64,000 bases of DNA from UBA4427 sp046351135 (GCA_046351135.1 JAXLZA010000011.1:62001-126000); one strand, 5' to 3'. Counted from the first letter of the stretch, positions 52,221 through 61,501 are shown. Numbers and translations are program-made. Notes: generated by a model not told the origin, from the sequence alone.

Positions 52221-53807
52221 ATGGAACGACTCGAATCCCTCGTCCTCGAGGCCTGGAAGGAGGTCGGACGCCAGCAGGGCGTCCAGGCCGTGCTCGACGC
52301 CCTCGGCGACCGCCTCGTGCGCGAGCTCGCCGGCGCCGCCCTGCGCATCCGGGCGTTCGACGTCGGTCGCTCGGCCCTCGACACCGTCGGCGCGCTCGGT
52401 CGCGACCCGGGCGCGGCGCGCGACGTCCTCGAGCCCCACGAACGCCAGGCGTTGCTCGACTGGTCGAGCGAAGGCGCGACCGCGCACGGCCGTGCCCGGG
52501 ACCTGCGCCGACGCTTCGGCCCGGTCGTCGGGGAGCGCGAGCGCGGCGAGCTGCGACTCGCGCCGCTGCTCGACGAGTCGCGCTTGGTGGGAATCGCGAT
52601 CCTGACCGGGCCCGGCGGCCGTCCGCCGAGTCCTGCGGTCGTGCAGCGATTCGGAGCGCTCTGTGAGCCGATCGCCGCCGCGCTCGCGAGCGAGCGGCGG
52701 ATCCACGAGATCGGTGCCCTGCGCGAGGCGGCCGAGGCCGATCGCCGGAGCCTGCTGACCCGACTCGGCCGGCGCGACATCGGCGAGACGATCGTCGGCG
52801 CCGAGGGCGGCCTCGCCTCGGTGATGGAGCGGGTCGCGCTCGTCGCGGACTCGGACATCCCGGTCCTGCTCCTGGGCGAGACGGGCTCCGGCAAGGAGGT
52901 CGTCGCGCGGACCCTGCGCAATCGTTCGCGTCGCGCGAGCGGTCCGTTCGTCCGGGTCAATTGCGGGGCGATCCCCGCCGGCCTGATCGACTCCGAGCTC
53001 TTCGGTCACGAGCGCGGGAGCTTCTCGGGCGCGACGGCCCAGCGGCAGGGCTGGTTCGAGCGCGCGGACGGCGGGACGCTCTTCCTCGACGAGGTCGGCG
53101 AGCTGCCCCTCGAGGCCCAGGTCCGTCTGCTGCGCGTCCTGCAGGACGGGACCTTCGAGCGGGTCGGTGGACAGAGCCCGGTCCACGTCGACGTGCGCGT
53201 GATCGCCGCGACCCACCGCGACCTGCGGCTGATGGTGCGCGAAGGGCGCTTCCGGGAGGATCTCTGGTATCGCCTCGCGGTCTTCCCGATCGAGATCCCG
53301 CCCCTGCGCGATCGGCCGGAGGACGTGCCGGCGCTCGCGACCCACTTCGCCCTGCGCGCCTGCGAGCGGTTCGGAACACGGCCGCTGGCGCCGACCGCCA
53401 GCGACCTCGACCTGCTCGCGCGCTACGACTGGCCGGGCAACGTCCGCGAGCTCGCCGCCGTCCTCGATCGCGCGGTGATCCTCGGCGGCGGCGCGCGCCT
53501 CGACGTCGCGACGGCCCTGGGCCGCATCGACGGGGCCGAGGCCGACGGAGCGATCCGCCGCGGTCGCACGACGGCGCGGTCGACGGCGGACGCAGGCGAC
53601 CGCCCCTTCCCGACCCTCGACCACGCCATGGCGCTCCACATCGAATCCGCCCTCGAGCGCTGCCAGGGACGCATCGAGGGGCCGACGGGCGCCGCCGCGC
53701 TGCTCGACATCAACCCGCATACCCTCAGAGCTCGAATGCGGAAGCTCGGCGTCGACTGGCAGCGTTTTCGGGAGCGAAAGGGCCTGCGGGACTCGTCACG
53801 CGCCTGA
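52221..53807 (+). CDS. Sigma-54-dependent transcriptional activator (GAF-like sensor, AAA+, Fis HTH)
   Basis: 528 residues. Residues 1-185 are a sensor region with no receiver aspartate, probably GAF-like. The AAA+ domain (~195-430) has Walker A GETGSGKE (219-226), Walker B GTLFLDEVGEL, and sensor segments VRVIAATHRDL and EDLWYRLAVFPI. The sigma-54 contact loop reads GSFSGA (266-271) instead of the near-universal GAFTGA. The C terminus (~475-528) is a Fis-type helix-turn-helix, GAAALLDINPHTLRARMRKL. ATG 52221 begins the sensor. It is divergent from the porin and most likely controls it and the sulfate operon (inference from the promoters). Confidence 0.93.
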   Translation: MERLESLVLEAWKEVGRQQGVQAVLDALGDRLVRELAGAALRIRAFDVGRSALDTVGALGRDPGAARDVLEPHERQALLDWSSEGATAHGRARDLRRRFGPVVGERERGELRLAPLLDESRLVGIAILTGPGGRPPSPAVVQRFGALCEPIAAALASERRIHEIGALREAAEADRRSLLTRLGRRDIGETIVGAEGGLASVMERVALVADSDIPVLLLGETGSGKEVVARTLRNRSRRASGPFVRVNCGAIPAGLIDSELFGHERGSFSGATAQRQGWFERADGGTLFLDEVGELPLEAQVRLLRVLQDGTFERVGGQSPVHVDVRVIAATHRDLRLMVREGRFREDLWYRLAVFPIEIPPLRDRPEDVPALATHFALRACERFGTRPLAPTASDLDLLARYDWPGNVRELAAVLDRAVILGGGARLDVATALGRIDGAEADGAIRRGRTTARSTADAGDRPFPTLDHAMALHIESALERCQGRIEGPTGAAALLDINPHTLRARMRKLGVDWQRFRERKGLRDSSRA

Positions 53808-54581
53808 GGGCGGCGCCCCGTCGCTCCGGGGCACGACGATCGGACAGCGACGCTCGACCGGTGCCACCTTCGCTCCTGACGCGCCCTCGTCGGCCGATCC
53901 CGCCCTGCGCACGTCGCCCCCGCGCGGCTCGCCATACACGGCGACGAGTCGGGCTCGGAGCTTCGCGGCGAGCGCCCGTGCCCACTCTGTCTGATTCCGA
54001 CTCGGGAGCGCATCGCCCGCGTCCGGTGCAGCCAGCGAGGCTGCGAGGGCCGCGAGGACCGGGTCCGACGGGCGACGCTCCGCCGCCGATCGAACCAGCT
54101 CCTCCACGACCTCCCGCCGCCGCTCGATCGCCCAGTCGGGATCACCGTCCCGGAGCTGGCCCTCGACCTCGACGACCCGCTCGCAGAGCGTCCGGGCCTC
54201 CTCGAGTCGGCCCGCGAGCGCGCGGCGGAGGGTCGCCGCACGCTCCCGGAGCGCCGCCTCCTCGTTCCGGATGGCGACGAGGCCCTCCTCGGATCCGGAC
54301 TGATGCGCGGCCTCCCGATCGATGACTTCGCCCTGCTCCGCGAGATCGGCCGTGAGCGCACGCTCGCGCTCCTCCGCCCGACGCAGCGCCTCGCGGCTCG
54401 CCTCGCGATCGGTCTCCGCGCGCGCGAGCTCGCGCTTCGCCTCTTCGACCGCCTCGCGCGGCACGCGCGCCTTCTCGAGCTGCGCGACCTCGGCCTCGAG
54501 GGCGCGCAGGCGCTCGTCCTCGCAACCCGTCAAGCACGAGAGCAGCGCGATCGCCAGCGCCGATGCGATCCCCCGCCTCAC
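53796..54581 (-). CDS. Coiled-coil lipoprotein, unknown
   Basis: 261 residues. Signal peptide with a clean lipobox LTGC (Cys20). Residues ~22-150 are a long charged coiled coil (RLRALEAEVAQLEKAR ... EERERALTADLAEQ), followed by a helical part to ~215 and a loose tail. No family is recognised. ATG 54581 shares ATGA with the upstream coiled-coil gene's stop; its 3' end overlaps the convergent sigma-54 activator gene by 12 bp. The coupling suggests it works with the protein encoded upstream, perhaps as a periplasmic scaffold for the secretion locus. Confidence 0.75.
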   Translation of the reverse strand: MRRGIASALAIALLSCLTGCEDERLRALEAEVAQLEKARVPREAVEEAKRELARAETDREASREALRRAEERERALTADLAEQGEVIDREAAHQSGSEEGLVAIRNEEAALRERAATLRRALAGRLEEARTLCERVVEVEGQLRDGDPDWAIERRREVVEELVRSAAERRPSDPVLAALAASLAAPDAGDALPSRNQTEWARALAAKLRARLVAVYGEPRGGDVRRAGSADEGASGAKVAPVERRCPIVVPRSDGAPPSGA

Positions 54582-55009
54582 GGCCCCTCCCCCCGCGCCC
54601 GTTCCCGCGCCTCGATCGCGTACAGATCCGACTCGGCGGCGACGATCTCCGCGCGAGCCCGTGCGAGACCGGCCTCCGCCTCGGCGCGACTCCGCTCCGC
54701 CGTCTCGGCGACCGTCTTCACCTCTCCGAGCCGCCCCTCGAGCCCCTTCTTCTGCTCCTCCAGGGCCGCGATCCGCGTCTCGACCGCCGCCACCGCGCGC
54801 TTCGTGGCCGCGAGCTCCTCGACCACGCGCCCCCGCTCCTCGATCAACGCCCAGAGCTCCTCCTTCGGCACGCGATCGGCGAGCAGGGCCGCCCGGCGTG
54901 CTTCCGCCTCGCGGATCGCTTCCTCGTCGACGCAGGGGCCCGCCGCCGCAAGCGAGGAAAGGCTCGCCGCCACCGCGAGCCTCCGCACGAAGGACTTCCT
55001 CGACACCAT
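54578..55009 (-). CDS. Secreted coiled-coil protein, unknown
   Basis: 143 residues. N-terminal Sec signal (~1-25, RRLAVAASLSSLAAAG), then a single long coiled coil rich in Ala/Glu/Arg (~30-140). Charge and heptad pattern are similar to the downstream lipoprotein, so a hetero-coiled coil is possible. It starts 2 bp after the stop of the porin gene (gap 55010-55011) and ends in a 4-bp overlap with the lipoprotein gene. Function unknown. Confidence 0.72.
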   Translation of the reverse strand: MVSRKSFVRRLAVAASLSSLAAAGPCVDEEAIREAEARRAALLADRVPKEELWALIEERGRVVEELAATKRAVAAVETRIAALEEQKKGLEGRLGEVKTVAETAERSRAEAEAGLARARAEIVAAESDLYAIEARERARGEGP

Positions 55010-55011
55010 CT

Positions 55012-56721
55012 TCAGAACTCCACGAGCACGTCGATCTGCCAGCGCGTCCGGTCGCGCTGCGTGTTCCTGTACTTCTCGAGCAGGGCGGGCGCGGCGGCGA
55101 AGGCGGTGTCGCAGCTCTCGGGGGTCGTCAGCGTGACCAGGCAGCTCGTCTCGGAGGCCCGCGTCTTGCCGAAGGAGCCGCGCATCCGGATGAACGGCGT
55201 CATGCGTCGCTCGATCAGCATGTACCAGCCCTTGATGTTCGTGAGGCCGTCGAAGAGGACGCTGTCGGTGAACATCGACACGGTTCCGTTGCGCTCGATG
55301 TTGCCGTAGAGGGCCGTGAACCGGAACGTCTCGAGCTCCCCGAACGTGAAGCCGGCCGCGTACGCGTCGTTGTCGTCGTCGGCGGTCAGGATCTGGCTGT
55401 AGAGCCAGAAGGGCCGGAAGGTCAGCCAGCTCCGATCGAAGGGCACGACCTCGAAGTAGCCGTCGAACACGAACTGCCGCAGCCGCCCCTCCGAGGCGGC
55501 CGAGGTGGGGGCCGACGACAGCACGTAGAGCGGATTCTCGTCGACGGCCCCCCCGCCGTTCCCGCCCTCGTTGATGATCGCGACGAACTCCGTGTTGAGA
55601 TTGTTGAGCTCGTAGTACGAGCCCCGGATGCCCCCCGTCACGTCCGGGATCGGGGTCGCCGTCAGCCCGGCCTGCAGACCGTACATCCAGGGGTCGCGCT
55701 CGTCGTAGTAGGGCGAGATGGTCGGACTCCCCTGCTCCGGCGTGACGGGCACCTCGAGCGTGACCCCGGGCACCTCGTCGAGGATGAAGGCCCCGCCGAC
55801 GCCATCGAACCGCAGCTTCTCCGGCAGCAGCTCGAAGGCGTATTCCGCCGCGAGGCCCTCCGGATTGATGTCGTTGTCCCAGACGATCAGCTCGGCGAAG
55901 TGCTCGCCCCAGAGAAACGGATTCGGCAGCTTGCCGGCCGTGACGCGCAGCCCGGGCGCGGCCGTGGGATTCCAGCGGAGATAGGCGCGATCGACGCCGA
56001 TCGGCTTCGTCGAGAAGTAGCCCCCGAGCGAGACGTCCGCGCGCCGGGGATCGCCCGTGAGACGCCGCGGGAAGCGGCCATTGTCGAACAGGACGTCCCC
56101 CCCGACCTCCACGGAGGGGGCCGTCGAGATCCGGAAGCCCATCGTGAAGTCGTCGTTCAGCTTCTTCTCCGCGCCGAGACGGATGCGCATCTGGAAGCGG
56201 TCGCGGATCCCGGTCCCCGTGTTGTTCTCGGGATTGACGTTGTCCTGACCGACGACGTAGACCTTTCCCGGCCGGAACTCGTCGCCGTAGTCGATCCGAT
56301 CCCAGCGCAGCCGCAGATCCCCGCCGAAGGTCCAGTCGCGCAGCCATCCCGGGAGCGCGTTCTCGGCCTCCTTCGTCGACTGGAACTCGGCCTCGCGCTT
56401 GTAGATCGCCTCGTACTCCTCCTTCGTCAGGATGCCCTTCTTGCGCAGGGTCTTGAGCATCTCTTCCGTCGCGGGCGAGAGCGTCGGCGGCGCCGTGGCC
56501 TCTCCGGCCGCGGACGACGCGTCCGTCGGGGAAGCCGCGGCAGCAGGCGCATCCGCCTGCGATTCCAGCTCCTTCGCCCGAATGGCCGCGGCCGGGCCGC
56601 GCCGGGCCGCGGTGGGTCGCGCGGGTCGATCGTTCTTCGACTCGTTGACCGCGGTGGCCGCCGGGGCGAAGCCCAGCAGGAGGACGAACGCGACGACTCG
56701 AGCAGCGAGAATCCGATTCAT
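55012..56721 (-). CDS. Putative porin with N-terminal helical linker
   Basis: 569 residues. Signal peptide ~1-24; residues ~30-110 are an Ala/Pro-rich, partly helical linker ending with LRKKGILTKEEYEAIYKREA, the segment found in front of the barrel in the putative-porin (Porin_5) family. The barrel (~125-569) begins FGGDLRLRWDRIDYGDEF and ends IDVLVEF with the C-terminal phenylalanine needed for BAM-dependent insertion. The substrate is unknown. It is 23 bp downstream of tpsB and starts the two coiled-coil genes, so all lie in one operon. Confidence 0.9.
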   Translation of the reverse strand: MNRILAARVVAFVLLLGFAPAATAVNESKNDRPARPTAARRGPAAAIRAKELESQADAPAAAASPTDASSAAGEATAPPTLSPATEEMLKTLRKKGILTKEEYEAIYKREAEFQSTKEAENALPGWLRDWTFGGDLRLRWDRIDYGDEFRPGKVYVVGQDNVNPENNTGTGIRDRFQMRIRLGAEKKLNDDFTMGFRISTAPSVEVGGDVLFDNGRFPRRLTGDPRRADVSLGGYFSTKPIGVDRAYLRWNPTAAPGLRVTAGKLPNPFLWGEHFAELIVWDNDINPEGLAAEYAFELLPEKLRFDGVGGAFILDEVPGVTLEVPVTPEQGSPTISPYYDERDPWMYGLQAGLTATPIPDVTGGIRGSYYELNNLNTEFVAIINEGGNGGGAVDENPLYVLSSAPTSAASEGRLRQFVFDGYFEVVPFDRSWLTFRPFWLYSQILTADDDNDAYAAGFTFGELETFRFTALYGNIERNGTVSMFTDSVLFDGLTNIKGWYMLIERRMTPFIRMRGSFGKTRASETSCLVTLTTPESCDTAFAAAPALLEKYRNTQRDRTRWQIDVLVEF

Positions 56722-56744
56722 GATCTGGACTCCTCGGCGCGGCG

Positions 56745-58592
56745 CTAGAAGCCCGCTCCGACTTGAAAGGTGAATTGCGTGCTGCGGCCCGGGGTGTTCT
56801 TGGTGGTATCGACGGGATGGGAGACGAAGAACTCCGCGCGCAGCCTGTCGAAGAAGCGCAGGCGCACACCGGCGCCGTAGCTCTGCAGCGTCTGCCAGGT
56901 GCGCGCACCCTCGGCGGCGTTCTGGAAATGCGTCGCGGCCGCGTCGTAGAAGACGAGCCCCTGGATCGCCTCGTCGAGCAGGCCGCGGGCGAAGTGGCGG
57001 TAGAACGGAGAGGTGATCTCGAACTGACCGTTCCAGCCGTCGTCGCCGAAATGCTCGCTGCGCAGATAGCCGCGCACGCTCTGGAGCCCGCCCGCCGAGA
57101 ACTGCTCGGTCGAGATCAGCGGCTCCGACGCGACCTGTCCCCGACTCCGGAACAGCAGCATCCAGTCGTCACCGAAGGAGCGATCCCGATCCGGGAGATC
57201 GATCATCCTCCCCGCCGCCAGTACGCGGAGGGTCGACGAGAGGCGGACGCCCGCCTGCACACCGAAGGTCCCGACGACGAAGGTGCCCGAGCTGCCCGAC
57301 TTCCCCGTGGCGTCGTTGTCGGGGCGGTTCTTCTGGAAGTCGCTGCGACCCCCACCCGGGAGCGTCCCGGCCACGTGGGCCGTCATCCCGGTCTGCGCGG
57401 AGACGAACCCGTGGTCGAGCACGAGATTGCCCGAGTACTCGAAGCCGAACGGCAGATAGGTGATCGGGGTGCGGACCTCGACGCCCCCGGACTGGAGCGT
57501 GTTCTCGACGTCCTTGCGATCGAGGGCGAACGTGAGGGCGTGGGTGTAGTCGGGCGCGCTCTCGAATTCGGGGAGGGCCGCGCGATAGCGCAGGCCCATG
57601 TTCAAGCCGTTCCCGAGCACCGAGAGGCCAGGAGAATCCGTGATGCCGTTCTTGGTGTCGGACCAGACGGTGTAGAAGAAGAGCGTCTGCTTCTCGCTCC
57701 AGGGCATCGGCGCCTGATAGGTCCCGGCGACGATCTGGACGTCGTCCCAGCGTTTCGTCGGCGCCACCTGCCAGGACAGGCCGATCTGATGACCCAGCTT
57801 CCAGAGGTTCGAGTAGCTGGCCTCGGCGCGCGTCCAGCTGCGCGGTGCCCCGGCGGACCGATCGCTCGACGCGGTCAAGCCGCCGTGGAACGGAACCCGA
57901 TCGTCGACGCGCAGCTTCACGTCGACCGTTCCCGGCTCGCGCCCGCTCTTCACCACCGGTCGGACCCGCACGTCCACGTTCTCGTTCGCCCGGGCGAGGT
58001 CCGACTGCAGGTCATCGCGCCGGAGCAGGGCCCCCGACTTCAAATGGGGCGTGCGCGCGCGAACCCAGTCCGCGTCCACCCAGTCGACGCCGGGGTTCTC
58101 GATCGCCACCTCGCCGATCCGTGCTTCGACCACGTGCAGGCGCACGCGCCCCGCCTCGACCGTCTGCGCCGGAATCGTCACCGCGATCGTCAGGAGCCCG
58201 AGCTCCTCGTACACCGCCTGCAGCGCGTCGCGCGCCGCCTGGATGTCGGCGATCGAACGATCCTTCCCGACCCACGGCGACAGGATTCCGGCGATTCGCG
58301 TCTCGGTGAGAAGCGTGTTGCCCGTGACGTCGAATCGGTCGATCGCGAAGCGCGTCCCGGCCTGCTCGGGCGGGGCCTTCGCCTCGCCGGAATCCCCCGC
58401 TCCCGGCTCCTCCTCCGGAATCACCACCTCGGGAACGCGCACGTCCTCCGCGCGCAGGGGCTCGACGCGATAGAGCGCCCCCCCGGCCTCGAAGGTCGAA
58501 GCACCCGCCTCGTACTCGCGGTGCTCGTTCCGGGCCTCGGCGGCTCCGGCGAAGCCGGCGATCAGCAGGAACAGGATTCGTCGAAGGATCAT
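56745..58592 (-). CDS. TpsB outer-membrane transporter (ShlB/FhaC family)
   Basis: 615 residues. Signal peptide (~1-21), a plug/linker to ~75, then a POTRA domain (~78-155: FAIDRFDVTGNTLLTE ... VRLHVVEARIGEV), a second POTRA-like part to ~225 and a 16-strand beta barrel. The diagnostic L6-loop motif is GGLQSVRGYL. The C terminus is ...FQVGAGF with terminal phenylalanine. TpsB proteins secrete a cognate TpsA, here encoded upstream at 61595-64000. ATG 58592 begins the signal peptide. The neighbouring genes form the same minus-strand cluster. Confidence 0.95.
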   Translation of the reverse strand: MILRRILFLLIAGFAGAAEARNEHREYEAGASTFEAGGALYRVEPLRAEDVRVPEVVIPEEEPGAGDSGEAKAPPEQAGTRFAIDRFDVTGNTLLTETRIAGILSPWVGKDRSIADIQAARDALQAVYEELGLLTIAVTIPAQTVEAGRVRLHVVEARIGEVAIENPGVDWVDADWVRARTPHLKSGALLRRDDLQSDLARANENVDVRVRPVVKSGREPGTVDVKLRVDDRVPFHGGLTASSDRSAGAPRSWTRAEASYSNLWKLGHQIGLSWQVAPTKRWDDVQIVAGTYQAPMPWSEKQTLFFYTVWSDTKNGITDSPGLSVLGNGLNMGLRYRAALPEFESAPDYTHALTFALDRKDVENTLQSGGVEVRTPITYLPFGFEYSGNLVLDHGFVSAQTGMTAHVAGTLPGGGRSDFQKNRPDNDATGKSGSSGTFVVGTFGVQAGVRLSSTLRVLAAGRMIDLPDRDRSFGDDWMLLFRSRGQVASEPLISTEQFSAGGLQSVRGYLRSEHFGDDGWNGQFEITSPFYRHFARGLLDEAIQGLVFYDAAATHFQNAAEGARTWQTLQSYGAGVRLRFFDRLRAEFFVSHPVDTTKNTPGRSTQFTFQVGAGF

Positions 58593-58678
58593 GCGGGACG
58601 GAGACGGGCGCGGGCAGTCCCTTCGGACTCCCCGCGCCCTCTCTCTTCTCCAACGTCCGCTCGGGACGCGATGGCGTG

Positions 58679-60340
58679 TCAGAGCGGCGGAAGCGGCGGC
58701 ACCGGCTCGAGCCCGGAGCAGTCGCTCGGCTTGAACTTCACGAAGTAGGCCCCGGCCGTGAAATCCTTCGAGTAGGCCACGCCCGAATCGAAGTCGCCGA
58801 AGGGGAGATAGTCGGCCGCGATCGAGCTCTCGTTGAAGACGACCTCGCTGGAGATCGCATTCACGAACGCCTGTCGCAGCCCGAGCGGATCCGTCCCCGG
58901 ACCGCGCGCCACCGTCAGCGGTCCATGGAACGGGTACTGACCGCACTTCACGAGCTTGCGCAGGCCGACCAGGGTCTGCGCGTCCGGATCGATCCCGAAG
59001 ACCGGGACCGAGTACGTCGTCGAGTTCGTCCGACTGGCATTGACGTAGCTGATGCCGCCCAGCGTCCCGGCGCCGAGACCGCCCCCACCGGCTGCGAGGA
59101 TCTGGTCGCCGTTCGTGCCGACCTGGATGTACTGCTTCGGGGTGATCGTCGTGGTCCCGCCGCCCGCCTCGTCGAAGTTCTCGCAGTCGAAGGTTCCGGG
59201 CGTCGAGCCCTCCGGCGTCGAGCCCGCCGCGTTGCGGAGGAAGGTGTTGCGGAGGACCTGGCGGACGGCCGAGCCCGGCTCCCGGAAGACCACGGTGATC
59301 TTGGCTGCCGGATCCCCGACGACCTGACCGCCGACGTCGTACCACGAGCAGGCGTTGCCGAAGCTGGCGCCGCCGAAGATGCCCTCGATCTGGGGATCGC
59401 CGAGGCTCACCTTCTTGTTGACGTCGTTCTTCGCGCGGACGTTCTTGTTGACGACGAGCTTCAGGATCTGGAGCCCCGTCGTCACGGGCTGGTTCAGCGT
59501 CAGCGAGGAGAAGGCCGGATCGTTGAAGTCCTGCGGCGGGATCGGCGAGCTGCCGACGTCCGCGTTCTGGCGCAGATTCGAGGTCTCGTTGCCGGCGCCG
59601 GCGATGATGGTCCGGGGAAGCGGCGCCCCCGTGGCGAGGTTGTTGATCTGGCCGTTGCCGTCGGCGTCGATCTCGACGATGCACAGCTCGCTCGAGGGCG
59701 TGACGCTCCAGGTCGGCCGGACCGCCACCGGCAGCGAATCGACGAAGGTCGCCTTGAGCCCCGTCGCGCACTGCACGAGCGCCGCGCGATTCAACGTGCC
59801 GAGATTGATCGGCGGCGTCGCGCTCGGCGAGGGCCAGCCGGCCGGCACGCCGATCGCGCCGTTGCCGTCCGCGCCCGGATCGTCGCCGCCGCCGGACACT
59901 CCGTTCCAGCCGAACACGCTCGCGAATCCGACCGTCCCCGGCGTGGTCGACACCGAGGCCAGCGCCGGCCCCGCGCCGCCCGCGGCCACGAAGATCCGAA
60001 CCGGACCGCCCCCGTTTCGCCCGAGGTTCACGGTGTTGCACGTCGCGCCGCAGTTCTTCAGCGTGCCTTCGATGACGACCCAGTCCTGGAGAACGCCCTT
60101 GCCGCCGATCGCCGCCGCGCCCGCGCAGGTCCCGGTCGCGATCGCACCGCCGGTCGCGCAGACCCGGTAGACCTTCGAAACGTCGGACAACGACGCGAAG
60201 GCCGCGAGGGTGTTCGTCGTGAAGGGCCCGGAGCCTCCGGAGATCCGGAGCTCCTGCGCCTGAGCGAGATCCGCTGCCCCGACGAGAGCCAGAAGAGCCA
60301 ACGTGAACTTCATCATCTGCCTGAGAGGCCTGCGCACCAT
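58679..60340 (-). CDS. Secreted PstS-like substrate-binding protein
   Basis: 553 residues. Signal peptide (~1-29). The PstS/periplasmic-binding-protein-2 pattern is clear: LRISGGSGPF at the start of the mature protein, VNKNVRAKND and a GIFGGASF segment, ITVVFREPGSAVRQVL (the phosphate-loop-like RxxGS part), and VKCGQYPFHGPLTV near the end. It is longer than ordinary PstS, with a ~100-residue insert. An EF-hand-like loop DADGNGQINN and several cysteines occur in the insert. No PstCAB is in the window, so it may bind a ligand outside the cell or act in the secretion system. ATG 60340 has AAGGAG eight bases upstream. Confidence 0.85.
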   Translation of the reverse strand: MVRRPLRQMMKFTLALLALVGAADLAQAQELRISGGSGPFTTNTLAAFASLSDVSKVYRVCATGGAIATGTCAGAAAIGGKGVLQDWVVIEGTLKNCGATCNTVNLGRNGGGPVRIFVAAGGAGPALASVSTTPGTVGFASVFGWNGVSGGGDDPGADGNGAIGVPAGWPSPSATPPINLGTLNRAALVQCATGLKATFVDSLPVAVRPTWSVTPSSELCIVEIDADGNGQINNLATGAPLPRTIIAGAGNETSNLRQNADVGSSPIPPQDFNDPAFSSLTLNQPVTTGLQILKLVVNKNVRAKNDVNKKVSLGDPQIEGIFGGASFGNACSWYDVGGQVVGDPAAKITVVFREPGSAVRQVLRNTFLRNAAGSTPEGSTPGTFDCENFDEAGGGTTTITPKQYIQVGTNGDQILAAGGGGLGAGTLGGISYVNASRTNSTTYSVPVFGIDPDAQTLVGLRKLVKCGQYPFHGPLTVARGPGTDPLGLRQAFVNAISSEVVFNESSIAADYLPFGDFDSGVAYSKDFTAGAYFVKFKPSDCSGLEPVPPLPPL

Positions 60341-60397
60341 TTCATTCTCTCCTTGAGGTCGAAACCGAAAAGCCGGAAGTCTTGTCCGGAGCCGGAG

Positions 60398-61282
60398 CTA
60401 GAGCCGATCGTGCGATCGACACGAAGTCCCGACGTCCCCCGGATTGCGCCGCCGTCGGCCCGCCGCCGCATTCAGGCCCGCCAGGGCCAGGACGCCGCAG
60501 CCGAGCGCGACCGCCCCCGCCGGCTCCGGCAGGAAGCGCAGACGCGCCGTCGGCGTCGGTCCTCCGAGATTCCCCGTGACTTCGAAGATCCCGATCGCCT
60601 GGGTGGAGGCGGTGGTGGTCGTGACGCGATTGCCGCGCCAGAGACCGACGTAGTTCGTGCCCGTGATCGCGACGTCCGTCTCGAAGGGGAGCTGGTTGTC
60701 GATCCGATCCGTGACCCCGTTCTGGCCGATCGTCGAGGTGTACGAGGCGCCGAGGGAGCTCGGGATCGAGAGCAGCGAAGCCGAGTTGGCCACCACGCCC
60801 CCGGCCGGCGGGGCCGGGAAGTTGTTCAGCAGCTCGAGGAACTTGTCCGCCGTGCCGCCGTCGTCGAGCACGGACTGTGCGAGCCCCAGACGGGAGACGT
60901 AGGCCGTCACGTTGGTGTCGTAGGCGCTCGGGATCACCGTCCCCGGCGCGGTATAGGTCACGTTCCGGTTGAGGCTCCCCGAGAAGGGCGCGGTCGTCGC
61001 ATACGCGATGAACTTGCCGCCGATGGCCCCGTCTGCCCCGAAGCCCGCCGGCGTAGCGAAGTCGAACGTCGCCCCGGCCGAGAGGGCCGAGACCGGACCG
61101 AGGTTGACGATCAGCTCGGCCCCTCCGTCGACGAAGATCCCGACGAGATCCCCCGACGCGTATACGAACGCCGAGGCGCTCCCGCTCGAGAGCGCGACCA
61201 GGCCGGCCGCGATTCCCCCGAAGAACCCCCTCCATCCGCGCGATCCCCGGCTCGAAGATCCGCCTCTTCCACCGCTCGACAT
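60398..61282 (-). CDS. PEP-CTERM sorting-domain protein
   Basis: 294 residues. A Ser/Gly/Arg-rich n-region precedes a hydrophobic signal core (GFFGGIAAGLVALSSGSASA, ~19-38), then a beta-rich domain with TVIPSAYDTNVTAYVSRLGL, and the C-terminal signal FLPEPAGAVALGCGVLALAG followed by arginines (RRRR). This is a PEP-CTERM protein that exosortase would process. The chosen ATG 61282 has AAGGAG nine bases upstream; longer frames starting further upstream read through the promoter region and are not used. The sigma-54 promoter at 61372-61387 would drive this gene and the following pstS-like, tpsB and porin genes. Confidence 0.9.
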   Translation of the reverse strand: MSSGGRGGSSSRGSRGWRGFFGGIAAGLVALSSGSASAFVYASGDLVGIFVDGGAELIVNLGPVSALSAGATFDFATPAGFGADGAIGGKFIAYATTAPFSGSLNRNVTYTAPGTVIPSAYDTNVTAYVSRLGLAQSVLDDGGTADKFLELLNNFPAPPAGGVVANSASLLSIPSSLGASYTSTIGQNGVTDRIDNQLPFETDVAITGTNYVGLWRGNRVTTTTASTQAIGIFEVTGNLGGPTPTARLRFLPEPAGAVALGCGVLALAGLNAAAGRRRRNPGDVGTSCRSHDRL

Positions 61283-61371
61283 CGTCCTGCTCCTTCGCAT
61301 CCTGGTCGGTCTCCGCATCCCGGCGCCCGGCCGACCCAAGGCCGGCTTTCTCGGCGCTCGAGATTCCAAAG

Positions 61372-61387
61372 AGCAATTCCCATGCCA
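61372..61387 (-). promoter_or_regulatory. Predicted sigma-54 (-24/-12) promoter for the PEP-CTERM/TPS operon
   Basis: TGGCATGGGAATTGCT on the minus strand matches TGGCAC-N5-TTGCT with one deviation (C to T), and GG and GC are exactly 10 bp apart. The start site would be near 61361, leaving a ~79-nt leader to ATG 61282. PEP-CTERM genes elsewhere are known to be controlled by RpoN and a PrsK/PrsR-type system, which fits. Confidence 0.8.
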
Positions 61388-61501
61388 CGAAGATTCCGGC
61401 GCGAGACGCATGCTAGGCGTACGAGATTCCAGTGGACCCACACGCCGAGGACATGCGCTGGAAGCGCCATCGCATTCGACGGGGACGGAGACTGGGACGA
61501 G

